A stretch of 64,000 bases of DNA from the NCBI GenBank assembly GCA_000729835.1, contig JFHB01000018.1, positions 124,001 to 188,000 on the forward strand, read 5' to 3'. The first letter of the stretch is position 1; each line of letters begins with the position of its first letter. The translations under genes and the position numbers were made by a program. Under the pieces are notes generated by a model. That model was not told the origin of the DNA. It worked only from the letters and a program-made list of their open reading frames with translations, and made no database searches. Shown here piece after piece: positions 34,512 through 45,426 of the stretch. The DNA is from Atkinsonella hypoxylon (Eukaryota > Ascomycota > Sordariomycetes > Hypocreales > Clavicipitaceae).

Positions 34512-35111
34512 CTAGAACATGCCGGGCAGGGGGGACGCTGAACGCTGCTGCTCGACCTCTTCAGCTCGCTTCACGTCTTCCAGCCACATGCCGAGTCTCA
34601 ACCTCTTGTCCTCGAGCCTATCTACCTGAACGACAGCCTGATATGAGGGACTCGGACCGTCTTCGTCCTCGCCGAAGCTCCAAAGAGTGAGGTGTTCGAG
34701 GATGGCGAGCAGGGCGACGGAGACAATCTCTGGCACCGAATTCCTACGGTTCCACGAGCAGGCCGCCACGAATATCAGGACAAACGTGTCGATGGAGTCG
34801 CTGAATAGAGCGATTCCCAGCGCCCTTTGTACTTCGTAGCTTCGACGGGCATCGGCCATTGCCAGCAGCGCCCCGAGCACGATATCGCGGACCCCCAGAA
34901 TAGTGGTGAGGAAGAAGGCAGGGCCGGAGGCGGGCAGAGCAAAGCCTGCCAGCACTACGGCCGGGAAGGTGACGAGCGCGAAGCCTCGGAGCAGATGGAG
35001 AGTGGCTATCACAGAGGACGCGAGGTACTGAAGTCTGGTGGTGGGCGGCGCGGCAGGCATGGCCACCTCCTGTCGTGCGAGAAGGGGCGTTGTTTCCAAG
35101 GCCGAGACCAT
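34512..35111 (-). CDS. Small membrane protein, DUF4267-like
   Basis: Single exon, 199 aa from the ATG at 35111 (MVSALETTPLLARQEV); an in-frame ATG at 35201 would add 30 residues of less typical sequence. Four hydrophobic segments are visible (about 29-52, 58-80, 94-118 and 124-137), including FALVTFPAVVLAGFALP and LGVRDIVLGALLAMAD, the pattern of DUF4267 proteins with a conserved G-x-RD. The C-terminal third is charged and probably cytoplasmic. No function is known for the family. Neighbours give no clue. Confidence 0.7.
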   Translation of the reverse strand: MVSALETTPLLARQEVAMPAAPPTTRLQYLASSVIATLHLLRGFALVTFPAVVLAGFALPASGPAFFLTTILGVRDIVLGALLAMADARRSYEVQRALGIALFSDSIDTFVLIFVAACSWNRRNSVPEIVSVALLAILEHLTLWSFGEDEDGPSPSYQAVVQVDRLEDKRLRLGMWLEDVKRAEEVEQQRSASPLPGMF

Positions 35112-37151
35112 GGCGAGATGTACGATGGTGAGGACGTGACACTGGTCAGGTATTCGTCCGGGAGCGATGGTGAAGGGGGACGAGAGTCTTCCACCCAGCA
35201 CGCAGAGAGTCGTCCTCAGTAAAGCATGTTGTCCCAGACACGGGAGCCGAGGGAAAGGGGTCCCTTTTAAAGTTTTTAAGGGTATTTGCTCTGGCCGTCG
35301 AGCTTCGAGCGAGAAGCTGGAGCAGTCGATGCATTTTCCGGCCAGTGGCCGGGCACGGCCCGCGCGGTTTTCATCATGGCGCGGTCTGCGAGGGGAGACA
35401 AGATTGAACTCTTACTTCGCGCTAGCGAAGAGGTGGTGTGCGCACATTGCCGTGTTTCCAGCTTGATTTTATGTGATTTCATCTCTGTTAGTATGCGATA
35501 AGCTAATGCATGGGGCTCCCGAGAAGGAAAAAAATGGCTGGCGGAGTGGTTCTTGGTGGTACTGAGGCTTGGACGATGGCAAGTGGGTGTGCGAGAGAGT
35601 GTGCCGGGCGATCATCATGTATGTATTCCGTACGTACGGAATAGGGAGGGAGCAAGCATGATTGCAGCTGTATCTGGAACTGATGGTCGATCGACCAATG
35701 ACGTGCGCCCGGCTGCACGACCGACCCTGTGACCTCGTGAGCGGGGGGCAAAAGCGGCCGGTAGGCAGGTGCAGGGCCCTAGCCATCATTCGTCATTCGT
35801 CATTCGTCATTCGTCATTCGTCATTCGTCAATCGTCAGCGCGGCCTGCTTTTGTTTTGGCGCTGTGACGTGATGTTCCATTCCGTGACCTCGAGTCTCCC
35901 TCTCGTGGACGCTATTTTTGCCATTCCGGGCTTAAATTCATCATCCGAAATATCTTATCAGTCGTACTAAGATTGTCGTGCCCGTCATATCCACCAATGT
36001 CATTGGGGCCACCCATCCATCCATCTCCCTTCACTTACTACGGTACAGAGTAATTCCTCTAGTCTTCACTCGCCCAGCCTGCATTCACAACTTCGCGTTT
36101 GCCGTCAATGCTGCGCCATGAGATAGACTTGCATCATCTGAGAATGGAGACCTTCGTAGTTTCAACAAGTCGCCCGCCTCCGACGAAGCAAAAACGTCAG
36201 AGGCGGCCGTTCGATATCTCTTAACGCCACGTCGCCACCAACTCCAACTGGTGCGGTGGCGAGCACTTCTATCTACGAAAGGATGTGGCGGCCCCTTCTT
36301 GCCATAGATTGAGCTGACCGGAGAAACGCGACGCGGCTGTGGCTTGGCCTGGATGCGTTCGTTGGCTCTTCAGCATTTGGTCATTTGGTGGAGCGTTTTC
36401 TCCGCAGTCTACCAGGACGGGATGTGATGAGGCTGCGTGCTTTCATCATTTGTCTTCCCGGCTGTTCGTCCTTGTCCCCTGGACCCTATCTTTCTTGACC
36501 AAGATTATCATCTAGTCAATCGTATTGCTGTCAAGCCCTCTGGCCCCCTCTGGCCCCCTCTGGGGAAATTGGAACCAGCACAGGATCTTCTTGGTCAGCC
36601 AATTTCTGCCAATACCTTGACGCTCTTCGCGGAAATGGAATCAATGTACACACTTGACGGTTGTATTGCTAAGGATTTTTTGTTCAGGTCACACGGAACT
36701 TTGTTCTCTGTTGTCTCTATCCGAAGGCATTGCCATAATCATCCGCATCACTGGCCTCACAAGCAGTGGGAGAATCCAGTTCAGCAATTGCAGGTGTTTG
36801 CTCAAGTAATTGACCAGATCTAAATACTTGCCTTTACTTTTTAACAGCCATCGAGAGCTACAGACTGTTTGATCATACTGATGCAGAATTTTGTATTGGT
36901 TTTGTGCCTTAGCCTTCTGCCTGTTTCCCATTGTGAATGTCGTGGTCGAAATAGGGACACCGTCTATGGACATACTTCACGACTGATTGGAACACATCAC
37001 GTCTCCGTTGATAAGTATCTGCATCACATCATGCTAAACCAAAATAGCAGGCAAAATGGACCATGACACATGCACCATAACGCACAGACGAGAGGCCAGA
37101 ATCATCAATTCCTGTATAGTTCACATATCATCCCCGGTCGCCAGGTTCTCA
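35112..37151. other. Intergenic region
   Basis: 2 kb between the DUF4267-like start and the ESF1 stop. It holds a 20 bp perfect palindrome TATTCCGTACGTACGGAATA at 35624-35643, a 7-mer tandem array (35786-35829), and ORFs at 35662-35970 and 36437-36823 with no recognisable family. Confidence 0.55.
35786..35829 (+). repeat. Tandem 7-mer TCATTCG, about six units
   Basis: Head-to-tail TCATTCG copies in an intergenic region; slippage-type repeat. Confidence 0.9.
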
Positions 37152-37684
37152 TCACCTCCGACCTTTTTTCACCTTCTTCCTCGACTTATCATCACCGTCA
37201 TCACTCCTCCTCTTCTTGCGTCCCTCCTCCAGGAGCTGCTTCATACCGCCCGTGCCCTTGAATTTGGGATTAGACGGATCAATCGCGAACTCATAACTGT
37301 CAAAGACTGCCTGGAAGCGATCGTCGGCAAGGTCCATCTCGAAGTCTTCCTGGAGACCACCTCTTTCCTCAATATCTTGGCCCTTCTTCTTACCCTTCTT
37401 CTTTGTCTTCTTCTTCTCAGCGCGCATAATTTCATTCATGTCAAAGTGATCAAGATGATCGGCCTGAGCGTCATTTGCATCCTCAGCCAATACTTTCTTC
37501 AGTTGTGCTTTCTGGGCGGCAGACTCGGCTTCAGCGGCTTCACGGGCTTCTCGCTTCCTGAGTCGCTCTTCTTTGCGTATTGACGTCTTGGATGGCTTGG
37601 ATGGCGCTACGGGGGTCTCTGTGGTAAAAAATGGGTCGTTGAAGCCTAGATCATCGCCTGCGGAAGCTCCAATGACTTGCTCGC

Positions 37685-37724
<40 letters not shown>

Positions 37725-39263
37725 GTTCTCGGCTAGACCCCGTTTGGCCTTGGCTGCTTGTCTCTTCTTTTCTTTTCTCTCCCTTTCTTTGCGCTTATAC
37801 TTCTCAATGGTTGTTTCGTCCTTGTTGCTCTCGTCTGTATTGGATACTGGCAGTGCGGGAGCGAATGTGATTTCCAAGTCGCCTACGGGACCATCTTTGG
37901 GTTTTCTAGATAAGGGCTCACTAGCCAGACCGAGGGCTTCTCTCATCCTTTTGCGCGAAAGCTCTTTTTTAGAGAGTTTGGGACCATCTGCGTCGCCTGC
38001 CTCATCGTCGTTGCCATCGGCTTCATCCTCATCATCTTCGCTATCGCTCGCTAGATATGCGCGGAGATCATTTTCCTCAATGTCGGCTCTGCTTCCGGTA
38101 AATGCTCTGTTGATAGATTCTTTACGTGAAACTTCTTCTGGGTGCATATCCCAGGTCAACTTGACCTTGGAGCTCTGTAGAGCGTTGGTGACAAACTCGA
38201 CGGGCTTGTACGACTCAGGAACCTTATCACACTCGTCGCGGGGCTCATCGTCAAAGGTAACATCATCGGGCACAAATCTGAGATCAATCACGTTCGAGGA
38301 GGATTGATACTCAGTTCCGTCCGTGGCTTCGTAAATCTTGCGCGCGGTCTCTGGGCTTGAACACACTATGACAGCGTAGAAGTATCGCAGGCGGTCTAGC
38401 TGATAGGCCCGCAGGGCATCACTATCAAAGTCTTGATCATCACCCTCCTGCATGAGCTCCTTCTTGATCCTTTCGTCCTCGCTGTCGCTTTCGTTTTCCC
38501 TATCGTCATTGGAGCCCTTTTCATTCTTGAACAGAGCCTTAGGGGGACCCTCGAGCTCTTCTTGCTGCATTCGCTCTTTCCCAAACTCGCTGGGATAGAC
38601 TGAGATTTTGACAATACGTTCACTCGCACCATCGGACAAAAAGCTTGAAAAGAGTGCCATCAGATCGGTTGCCTTGACATGATCCCAATCCAGGTTCACA
38701 ACAGCAATTCGATTGGTCACTTCGCCAGTTTCAACGTCAGAAGACTTATGTTGCAATCGCTGCATGTCACCCGCGGCGTAGAGGCCAACCCCGCCTTCTT
38801 CGTCTGAATCGTCGTCTTCATCCTCCTCTGAATCTGAGTCTGAGTCTGAAGACGAGAAGCCACCATGTCTAGCTGGGTCATAGTCCTTTGGATTTTCTAA
38901 TTCATGAGCTTTTAGCAGTTCTTTCTGAACCACTTCGTCATCGTCGACGACGACCTCAATCTGCTCTTCGTCGTCCTGAAATTTAGTCTCATCCTTGTCC
39001 TCATCGTCTTCGTCGTCTTGCCGATACAGTCTTTGCAGTGCTTTTTTCTTTTTATCAGATTTTATTTTTCGTCCGTAACGGTCTACTTTGGCCGTTTTTA
39101 CGAAATCTTCATCGTCAAGTATGCCAGCAAAACGCTTATCGAGCTTTGTCTTGGTATGTTTCTTCGAAGGGAGTCGAAACCGAGGATCGGTCTCAAAATT
39201 TGCAAATCGCTCATCTTCGATGCGCGACGAAGAATAGCCGTTACCCTTCTTTCCAGGTTTCAT
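37152..39263 (-). CDS. ESF1: ESF1, nucleolar pre-rRNA processing factor
   Basis: Single exon, 703 aa from the ATG at 39263 (MKPGKKGNGYSSS); an ATG 23 codons upstream in frame is the alternative. Features of ESF1: DPRFRLPSKKHTKTKLDKRF near the N-terminus, a long Asp/Glu-rich stretch, an RRM-like domain (TNRIAVVNLDWDHVKATDLM ... AVIVCSSPETARKIYEATDG), the VKLTWDMHPEEVSRKESINR region, then FDMNEIMRAEKKKTKKKGKK and a C-terminal NUC153 motif (DDRFQAVFDSYEFAIDPSNP). A Gly-Glu dipeptide run marks the variable linker. ESF1 is a nucleolar component of the small-subunit processome, needed for 18S rRNA maturation. Identity is firm from domain order and the C-terminal motif. Confidence 0.95.
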
Positions 39264-41315
39264 GACGGCGGTGTTGATACTGTCCCGCAATAGCTTTGTC
39301 ACCAGTAGAGGGGCAGACCGTGTTGAAGGCATTCAAAATTTCTGGATTGCAACTTTTTTTGCCGGACGGTGAGTATTTTGCCACGATTTTTTAGGCGGTG
39401 TGTACCAGCGTCCAGCAAGGGCGTCAACCTACCCTATAGTTATCGACTATTAGAGGCAAGATAATGTTTGCTACTGTGGCCCACTTGGCCCACTCGGCTG
39501 GTCATGGACATGGCCGACTACCATCACACGCTCGCCCGAATCCTGGAGACAATTTCTGTTCGTCATCAATTATAAGACGGCACGAAAATATTGCGACAGT
39601 CTTACCACAGTGCCATGCCAGTTTCGGGTCTGCCTTGTTTGTGGGAGCTTACGAGTCCATGACCGTTCCCAAGAACCACGCTTGGCGGGCGCAGGTCTGT
39701 TCGTCATGACTTGAACTTCAAACCCGTGTCAAATTTGGGAATCGGTCCGAAGCGTCGGCCGACACGTACTTCGTCGTCGAATCTTGACCTGACTTCGTAC
39801 TAGACACAGGATTGACAAGCCACAACCGAGCGCTTGGCTTCGGTTCTACCGGAGTAAATACCAGTCAGCATGAACGAACAATGCATTCAAGCAACTAGAA
39901 TGCCCGCCATTGGCAACGCCCTTCAATGTTTGGTTATGAACCCGGGCCAAGATCCGGCAAACGCTGACAGATGATTTCGAGATTCAACGACTCACGGGAT
40001 CCGTCTGGTCGTTCCAGCCCACCTTGTCCTATGGGGCTTAGCCAAAAGGCATGGTTTGATCTATATTTCTACTGTAGGTGGAATTGCTGAGGAACGCACC
40101 CACACTACTTGAGCCTGGTTCTTGCCACATCCCCTTATTACTGGAGCAAGGTTTGAAAGATGACAATGGTCATCTTGACTACCCAGGTAGACCATGGGCG
40201 ACAGCCGGGCGGGAATTGTCAGCGTCATCCTTCGAAAGGCAACCCGAACAAGGCTTATTCAGAAATCTTACCATGTCTCGCGAAGAAAATACATAAAAAA
40301 GCAGGAGTGGGTGTCGAACATGCAACTAATATGTGACCTCTCCGGACGCCTATGGTACAAGACTGAAGTGCCAGAAGTGGTGGCACGAGGTATTGGCTTG
40401 TCTAGTTCGCTCCGTCTCGACTTTTGAACATCTTAGGCAATCTGCAACAGAAGTACCACCTGTAAGCAGCCACAACCTTTCGCGATGCCAAGACACAACA
40501 CAACATTCTCTCCATTTTCAGCTGCCCCACCAGCTACCATTGGCTGTACTGTGGCAGATAGATCATCAGCCAGGCCTACAGCCTATAGCCGATAGCGCAA
40601 TCGCAACTCCGGTTCTTACGCTTGTTTCGGTCGGCGGAACCCTGAACGGTTAATGTCCAGCACTGGGCCGCCGCCCGATCGAGGTTAGGCCTGAAGTAAA
40701 TTGGCTACCCATCCTCTTTGAGTCAATCTTCATTCGATACAGAGTAAAGATAATCAGTCTACATAATACTTATTCCGTACACCTAAGCCTATCTTGGTGG
40801 CCCCAGCCGGGCGACCCTGGCCCACACACCGGTCACCTTGTCTTGCACAGCGCTCGTGCTCGTGGGGCGTCATGCCTCTCACAGTGTTGCCAAATCAATT
40901 CGACCCTCAGCTCACACTTCATTGTTGTGCTGAGGGCTGGGCCAAGCCGACACTGTCGCCCGCGTGCCGCTCTGCTAAGACCATCTTGTCGATGGAGACC
41001 GGCTCCTTCATCTGTTCCAGCCCAGGAGTCTTTGTTGGTTGGTAGGTTAACTTGCTGGTCAGACGGAATCAGGTTGGGGGCGCTTTTTTATTTATAAAAA
41101 CTAGAAAGAGATCGCAAAGTATGTGGTGTTTGCTTTAATTAATCTTTGTACAATCTGGTAAAGATGACTGGCTTGAGATCTTTATGAGCTCCTTGCTTGT
41201 CCTTCGACATCCACTTTTTGTAATGGTAAATATAAACTCCTCTGCCCACTTACACAGCTCAGCCCAGTCTTTGGGTCCTATACGAGTTGGACTGCATTGC
41301 AGAGTTTAGGTCATT
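39264..41315. other. Intergenic region between ESF1 and the Zn2Cys6 gene
   Basis: 2 kb of divergent promoter space. Contains the inverted MITE-like copy C (40660-40806) with a TATTCCGTA motif inside it, and a stretch around 40922-40975 that resembles 19146-19190 with mainly transition differences. No gene recognised in ORFs at 39464-40653. Confidence 0.55.
40660..40806 (-). repeat. MITE-like repeat, copy C (inverted)
   Basis: Read on the minus strand it starts GGCCACCAAGATAGGCTTAG and ends CCTCGATCGGGCGGCGGCCC followed by AGTGCTGG, matching copy B at both ends. About 147 bp, no ORF. Most differences from copy B are G/A or C/T, which would fit RIP-type mutation. Confidence 0.55.
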
Positions 41316-42221
41316 ATGTTTAGTGCCTGGAGATACGATGCGAAGACGAATGAGGTTGAGGTTCCGCGGATATATGATGCGGCGAATGGGCGGGCTAGCA
41401 AGATACAGGCCTGTAAAACGTGCCGGGAGAAGAAGGTATGACATGTCTTGTATCTCTTTCGTCTCTCTTCCATTAGTGGTTGTCTGCTCTTCATGGATTT
41501 GAGCTGGGCCGTTCACCCTGGTCTACATCCGCTCATTGTTCCTACAGCTTCCCCCGACTGCAGAATTATTCTCTGATCCTTTTAATTGCCCTATCCTACC
41601 CTCGTCTAGTATCTATGTGCTCTTATGCAAGAGCAATGCCTGTACAACAACCGTCAACAGCTAATCCATCTCGCCCAGACACGATGCACAGGCGCTGGCC
41701 AAAGACCCTGCGAAAGATGTCTGCGCAAGCGCCTATCTTGCGAATACGCCAACTGCGCCGCCAAGAGAAGACCTCATAAAAAGAGATTCAACCAGAACTA
41801 CGCCGTTGTCAAACCATGCTCCACGACGAGCAGCCGGCGCAATTTGAGTGGCTGCATGGAGTCGGGGAGTCATGACGACTCGAGATATACATCTTCGGCT
41901 AGAACGGTATCCTCCGAGGAAGACTACATGCCGGATTTCGAATTATTTGATTCGCTGACAGGAGTCGACTCTGCGATTGACCCATTGACATGGCAGGAGT
42001 ATAGCGCAACCCACGGAGCTGCAGGTGAAAGCAGGCAGGGCAGTGGAGGCGGAAATGGCTATGCAAATCTAAATGTCGATGTGACGAGAACCACGGACGT
42101 GAATCAAGCACTTTACGCCATGGCACCCTTTCAACAAGATTTGTTCACAGAAGCGAATGCTAACCCGGCCAAGACTCATGCTGCAGGGGGTGTGCTAGAC
42201 TGGGCGCCTTTATATCCATGA
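41316..42221 (+). CDS. Short Zn2Cys6 binuclear-cluster protein
   Basis: Two exons, 41316-41435 and 41679-42221, 220 aa, with a 243 bp intron (GTATGA...GCTAATCC...CAG). The intron splits the zinc cluster: exon 1 ends QACKTCREKK and exon 2 begins TRCTGAGQRPCERCLRKRLSC. Splicing gives Cys33, 36, 43, 51, 54 and 61, exactly C-x2-C-x6-C-x7-C-x2-C-x6-C, so the splice is well supported. The rest is Ser/Asn/Gly-rich, with no fungal transcription-factor middle domain and no other known domain. Likely a small DNA-binding regulator in the nucleus; target unknown. It converges on the ArAE-type membrane protein gene with 154 bp between stop codons. Confidence 0.85.
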
Positions 42222-42375
42222 GATATTTGGATGCGAGGGGGAAAGAATACAGTACACGGATGATTGAATTTAGGAGATTGACCAAGGGCATCAGAAGAGC
42301 GTCGGCCAAGAATCATGAAACCATGTATGCAGCAAAGTACGCGCGCAGGCGCCATGCATAAATCATTACTTCAAC

Positions 42376-45300
42376 TCATACAGAGTCATCCCACTGATGT
42401 ACGACGTGGGTTTCGCCCAAAGTACCCTTCAAGTCGTCCACCAAATCGTCTATCGTCGCCAAAAACGACAGATAAGCTGACACAGCAACACAGTACCGCC
42501 TGTAGTCCTTGCTCCGGATGAACTCAACGCTCAGCTCCGGGCGTTCATGGTGGGCGCTCCACGTAAGGAAGCAGCTTTCTATCATGGGAACAGGCAGTCT
42601 CTCCGGCAGGGGATACCCCGTACGCAGCGACGACTCGATAATAGTCAGGACGGACATGACGTTGGCGATACTTCTGTTCTCGACTAGCCCGACTGTCTGT
42701 GCCAGTCGCTCTTGGAGGTGCTTGGGCAGAGTTGATGATAAGATGAGAAGCTTCCCTAGGCACTGGTTCATGACCTCGCATCTCTCCTTTGTGCTGGAGA
42801 GGATCCTCTGGCCAAAGGGGGTGGTGCTGATTTCCACTTTGAGAAGGCTGATTGCGGTCGTGAGCTCTAGGAGACCTTGTGCCAGCTTGAGGGAAATCTG
42901 CTCCGCGGCCGCGGCGCCACCGGCATTTCGGCCCTCGGGACGCGGGTGAGTCCATTGCGAGACGAGGAGCGCGTAGTGGTCGTTGAGGGAGCGGATGTGG
43001 TTCGCGAGGGTCTTGCAGACGTAGCGTGTGGCAGAGGGCGGTTTGGGGAAGATCTGAACAATGAGGGCGGCGGCGAAGCCGATGAGGACCGTGACGAGAC
43101 GCTTCCAGAAGGCGACATATCCTATGCCGGGGAGGCCATACTGGTTAATATGATGCTCGTCCCAGCTGAAGCCTATGATGAGCATGAAGGTCACTGCCAC
43201 CATAAGGTTAGCCTGTGTGAAGGCCGGCGGAAGGTACAGCCTCCACCATGTCAAGATGAAGGCGATAACGGCCGTCGTGGCTCCCAAGCCGTACGCGTTT
43301 CCCTTGCCGCTGCCACAGCCAGCATACCAGGCGATTAATGCCAGTGTGCCTCCCAGAACGGTGCCCAGTCCACGAGACACGAGCGAGAAGGTAAAGTCCG
43401 CCATGTACATGAGCAAGCTTGTCTGGGCCATGATGACCGCCCACATGCCCTTTTCACGATAGAAGAAGCCGGCTGTGGAACGGAGCGAGGCCGGGATACA
43501 CACGGCAATAGTGACTACGACCATGCGCAGAGCATATATGCCGCCGGGGTTGAAGAGCCATCTGTAAGTGCCGACGACCGCCCTCGTCAGCATGCATTTC
43601 GGCTTGGGAGCCCTCACACCCTTGTTGCCCTTGCTCACGAGCCGCAGTCTTCGATGAGTGACTTCGGCCTGCGCTTTGACGTCGTCCGGGTCGGCCGCGG
43701 ACGCCGCCGAGGCGCCGGCGACAGGCGCGGCAATGTCGCTGCTGGTGAGCCATGAGAATGCGTAGCGAAGACGAGTTGGGACCCAGATGCGCTGCTGCGT
43801 CCGCAGGTCCAGAAGCTGGGCTACGTAGTCTATGATCTCCCCGGTTGCCGCTGCTGTGCTGACGATGCGCTCCTCCATCACCATGGATAGAACAAGACCA
43901 TTGAGCGCAAGCGGGTTGACAGTCTCTCGGTCTTTCAAGAGCCCTTGTTCGTCGAAGAGGTCAGCGTGGGCTGCGACTACGGCATCGTTGGTGCTTTCTA
44001 CAGATGCTTCCCGCGCGGTCTGCAGCTGGGATTTCACGTCTTTGAGCTCTGATCCTAGGGTTTCCAGTCTGGCCCTGGAAGACGCACGGAGGCACCATCG
44101 TGACGTATTGACGAGGTGAATTATCTCCGCGATAAGCTTGAATGCCTGAGAGTTTACGCGTAAAACCTCGGCAGTGGTGCCTCGCAGTGATTCGAGGAGA
44201 CCGGAGCGGAGGGAGCCGTTTTCGGGGCTTTTCAGAGCGTCGGCAAGACTTGACGTGATCTCGGGCGTGTCCAGTTTCTCCTTCAACTTGTCATCTTGAG
44301 GCGATTGATGAGCTGTTGCCTCGCTCTCGGAACCACTGTTGGCTGCCGCCATGACTGTTTCCGTGCCGTGCCGTTCTGCCCTCGTTGCGGCAGATACGCG
44401 GGCGATGTGAAAGTCGAGCAACGAAATGCTGGCGGCAACTGCATCTCTCACACGCCCATGCAGCGCCTTCACGTCCTCGGCATTCCATCCCCCTCGGGAG
44501 AAATCCAAGGGCAGAAACGCCAAAGTGGGCTCCGTGGCTTTGAAGGCGGTGATGATGGCCCCCTTGGACGCCTGGGAATGGGCGTCGTCTGACGGTGACT
44601 CGGCGGCAAACAGTCGTCGGGTAGACTCGAGCGGCGCCTCCAGCATGCAAATCACTCGCTCTATCTGCGACAACAAGATATACGAGGTGGACTGCGGGAA
44701 GATGAGAACCGAGCACGCTATCCCGAGCGCGACACCAATGGCAGCTGGCTTGACTAAGGCTTGAGGCAGCTTGGCGTTGAAACTTGGCAGAAGCGGGCCG
44801 ATGACCATGAAGATGGTCGTGACGACGGTCCCGAAGATTTGCAAGACCACGAGCTTGCCGTTTGCGTAGCGCAGCCGGGCGAGAAGGTAGATGAAGACGC
44901 AGCCCATGACGTAAAAGATGGTGACGACGCGGGCATCGAGGAGGAATCCGTCGTAGATGATGACGGACGCAATGACAGCCGCAGGTTGTCCGGTTCGGTT
45001 GGCGCGCATGGCGGCTTGTTGCTGAAGAGATTGGAGCTGGGCTTGCATCTCGGCGCCTGATCGTACGGCGAAGGCAGCTTTCATAGTCAAAAGACCCCAT
45101 GCCCACGCCAGGCACATGCCCAGAAGGATAGTCGTCCCGGCCAGGATGTATATCATGAGAATTCCAGCGGGGGGCACTATGTACAGGACGACGGCGGCGA
45201 AGAAGGTAGAGCCGCCGATGTGCTGCAGCGACGGGTTGATGAGAAGGAGGATGGTAGCTACCCAGACTGCCACCCAGCAGCGAAAAGTAACCTTGAGGTC

Positions 45301-45426
45301 GTTGCGGTTGAAGTGATCCAACCATGCCGGCAGACGGCGCTTCCTGGATCGCTGGGAGCTGGAGCTGGACGTCTTGGCCATGGAGTCGTCGTTTAGCTGA
45401 GCGGCCGCGGCGTCGGTGGTCGACAT
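42376..45426 (-). CDS. ArAE/Bre4-type multispanning membrane protein (DUF2421)
   Basis: Single exon, 1016 aa from the ATG at 45426 (MSTTDAAAAQ); an upstream in-frame ATG at 45567 adds 47 unlikely residues. There are two membrane blocks. The N-terminal one (about 50-240) has six helices (FRCWVAVWVATILLLINPSL, STFFAAVVLYIVPPAGILMI and so on; PF10337-like). A soluble helical region follows, then a second block from about residue 640 (GGIYALRMVVVTIAVCIPAS ... FWKRLVTVLIGFAAALIVQI, FUSC-like) and a DUF2421-like C-terminal domain (SATRYVCKTLANHIRSLNDH ...). The family includes yeast Bre4, linked to brefeldin A sensitivity, and relatives of aromatic acid and fusaric acid exporters. Substrate unknown. 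Confidence 0.88.
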   Translation of the reverse strand: MSTTDAAAAQLNDDSMAKTSSSSSQRSRKRRLPAWLDHFNRNDLKVTFRCWVAVWVATILLLINPSLQHIGGSTFFAAVVLYIVPPAGILMIYILAGTTILLGMCLAWAWGLLTMKAAFAVRSGAEMQAQLQSLQQQAAMRANRTGQPAAVIASVIIYDGFLLDARVVTIFYVMGCVFIYLLARLRYANGKLVVLQIFGTVVTTIFMVIGPLLPSFNAKLPQALVKPAAIGVALGIACSVLIFPQSTSYILLSQIERVICMLEAPLESTRRLFAAESPSDDAHSQASKGAIITAFKATEPTLAFLPLDFSRGGWNAEDVKALHGRVRDAVAASISLLDFHIARVSAATRAERHGTETVMAAANSGSESEATAHQSPQDDKLKEKLDTPEITSSLADALKSPENGSLRSGLLESLRGTTAEVLRVNSQAFKLIAEIIHLVNTSRWCLRASSRARLETLGSELKDVKSQLQTAREASVESTNDAVVAAHADLFDEQGLLKDRETVNPLALNGLVLSMVMEERIVSTAAATGEIIDYVAQLLDLRTQQRIWVPTRLRYAFSWLTSSDIAAPVAGASAASAADPDDVKAQAEVTHRRLRLVSKGNKGVRAPKPKCMLTRAVVGTYRWLFNPGGIYALRMVVVTIAVCIPASLRSTAGFFYREKGMWAVIMAQTSLLMYMADFTFSLVSRGLGTVLGGTLALIAWYAGCGSGKGNAYGLGATTAVIAFILTWWRLYLPPAFTQANLMVAVTFMLIIGFSWDEHHINQYGLPGIGYVAFWKRLVTVLIGFAAALIVQIFPKPPSATRYVCKTLANHIRSLNDHYALLVSQWTHPRPEGRNAGGAAAAEQISLKLAQGLLELTTAISLLKVEISTTPFGQRILSSTKERCEVMNQCLGKLLILSSTLPKHLQERLAQTVGLVENRSIANVMSVLTIIESSLRTGYPLPERLPVPMIESCFLTWSAHHERPELSVEFIRSKDYRRYCVAVSAYLSFLATIDDLVDDLKGTLGETHVVHQWDDSV

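Noticed and set aside
44291..45325. 344-codon minus-strand ORF
   Set aside because: Lies in another frame of the ArAE-type gene on the same strand; Arg/His/Pro-rich shadow of a high-GC coding sequence.
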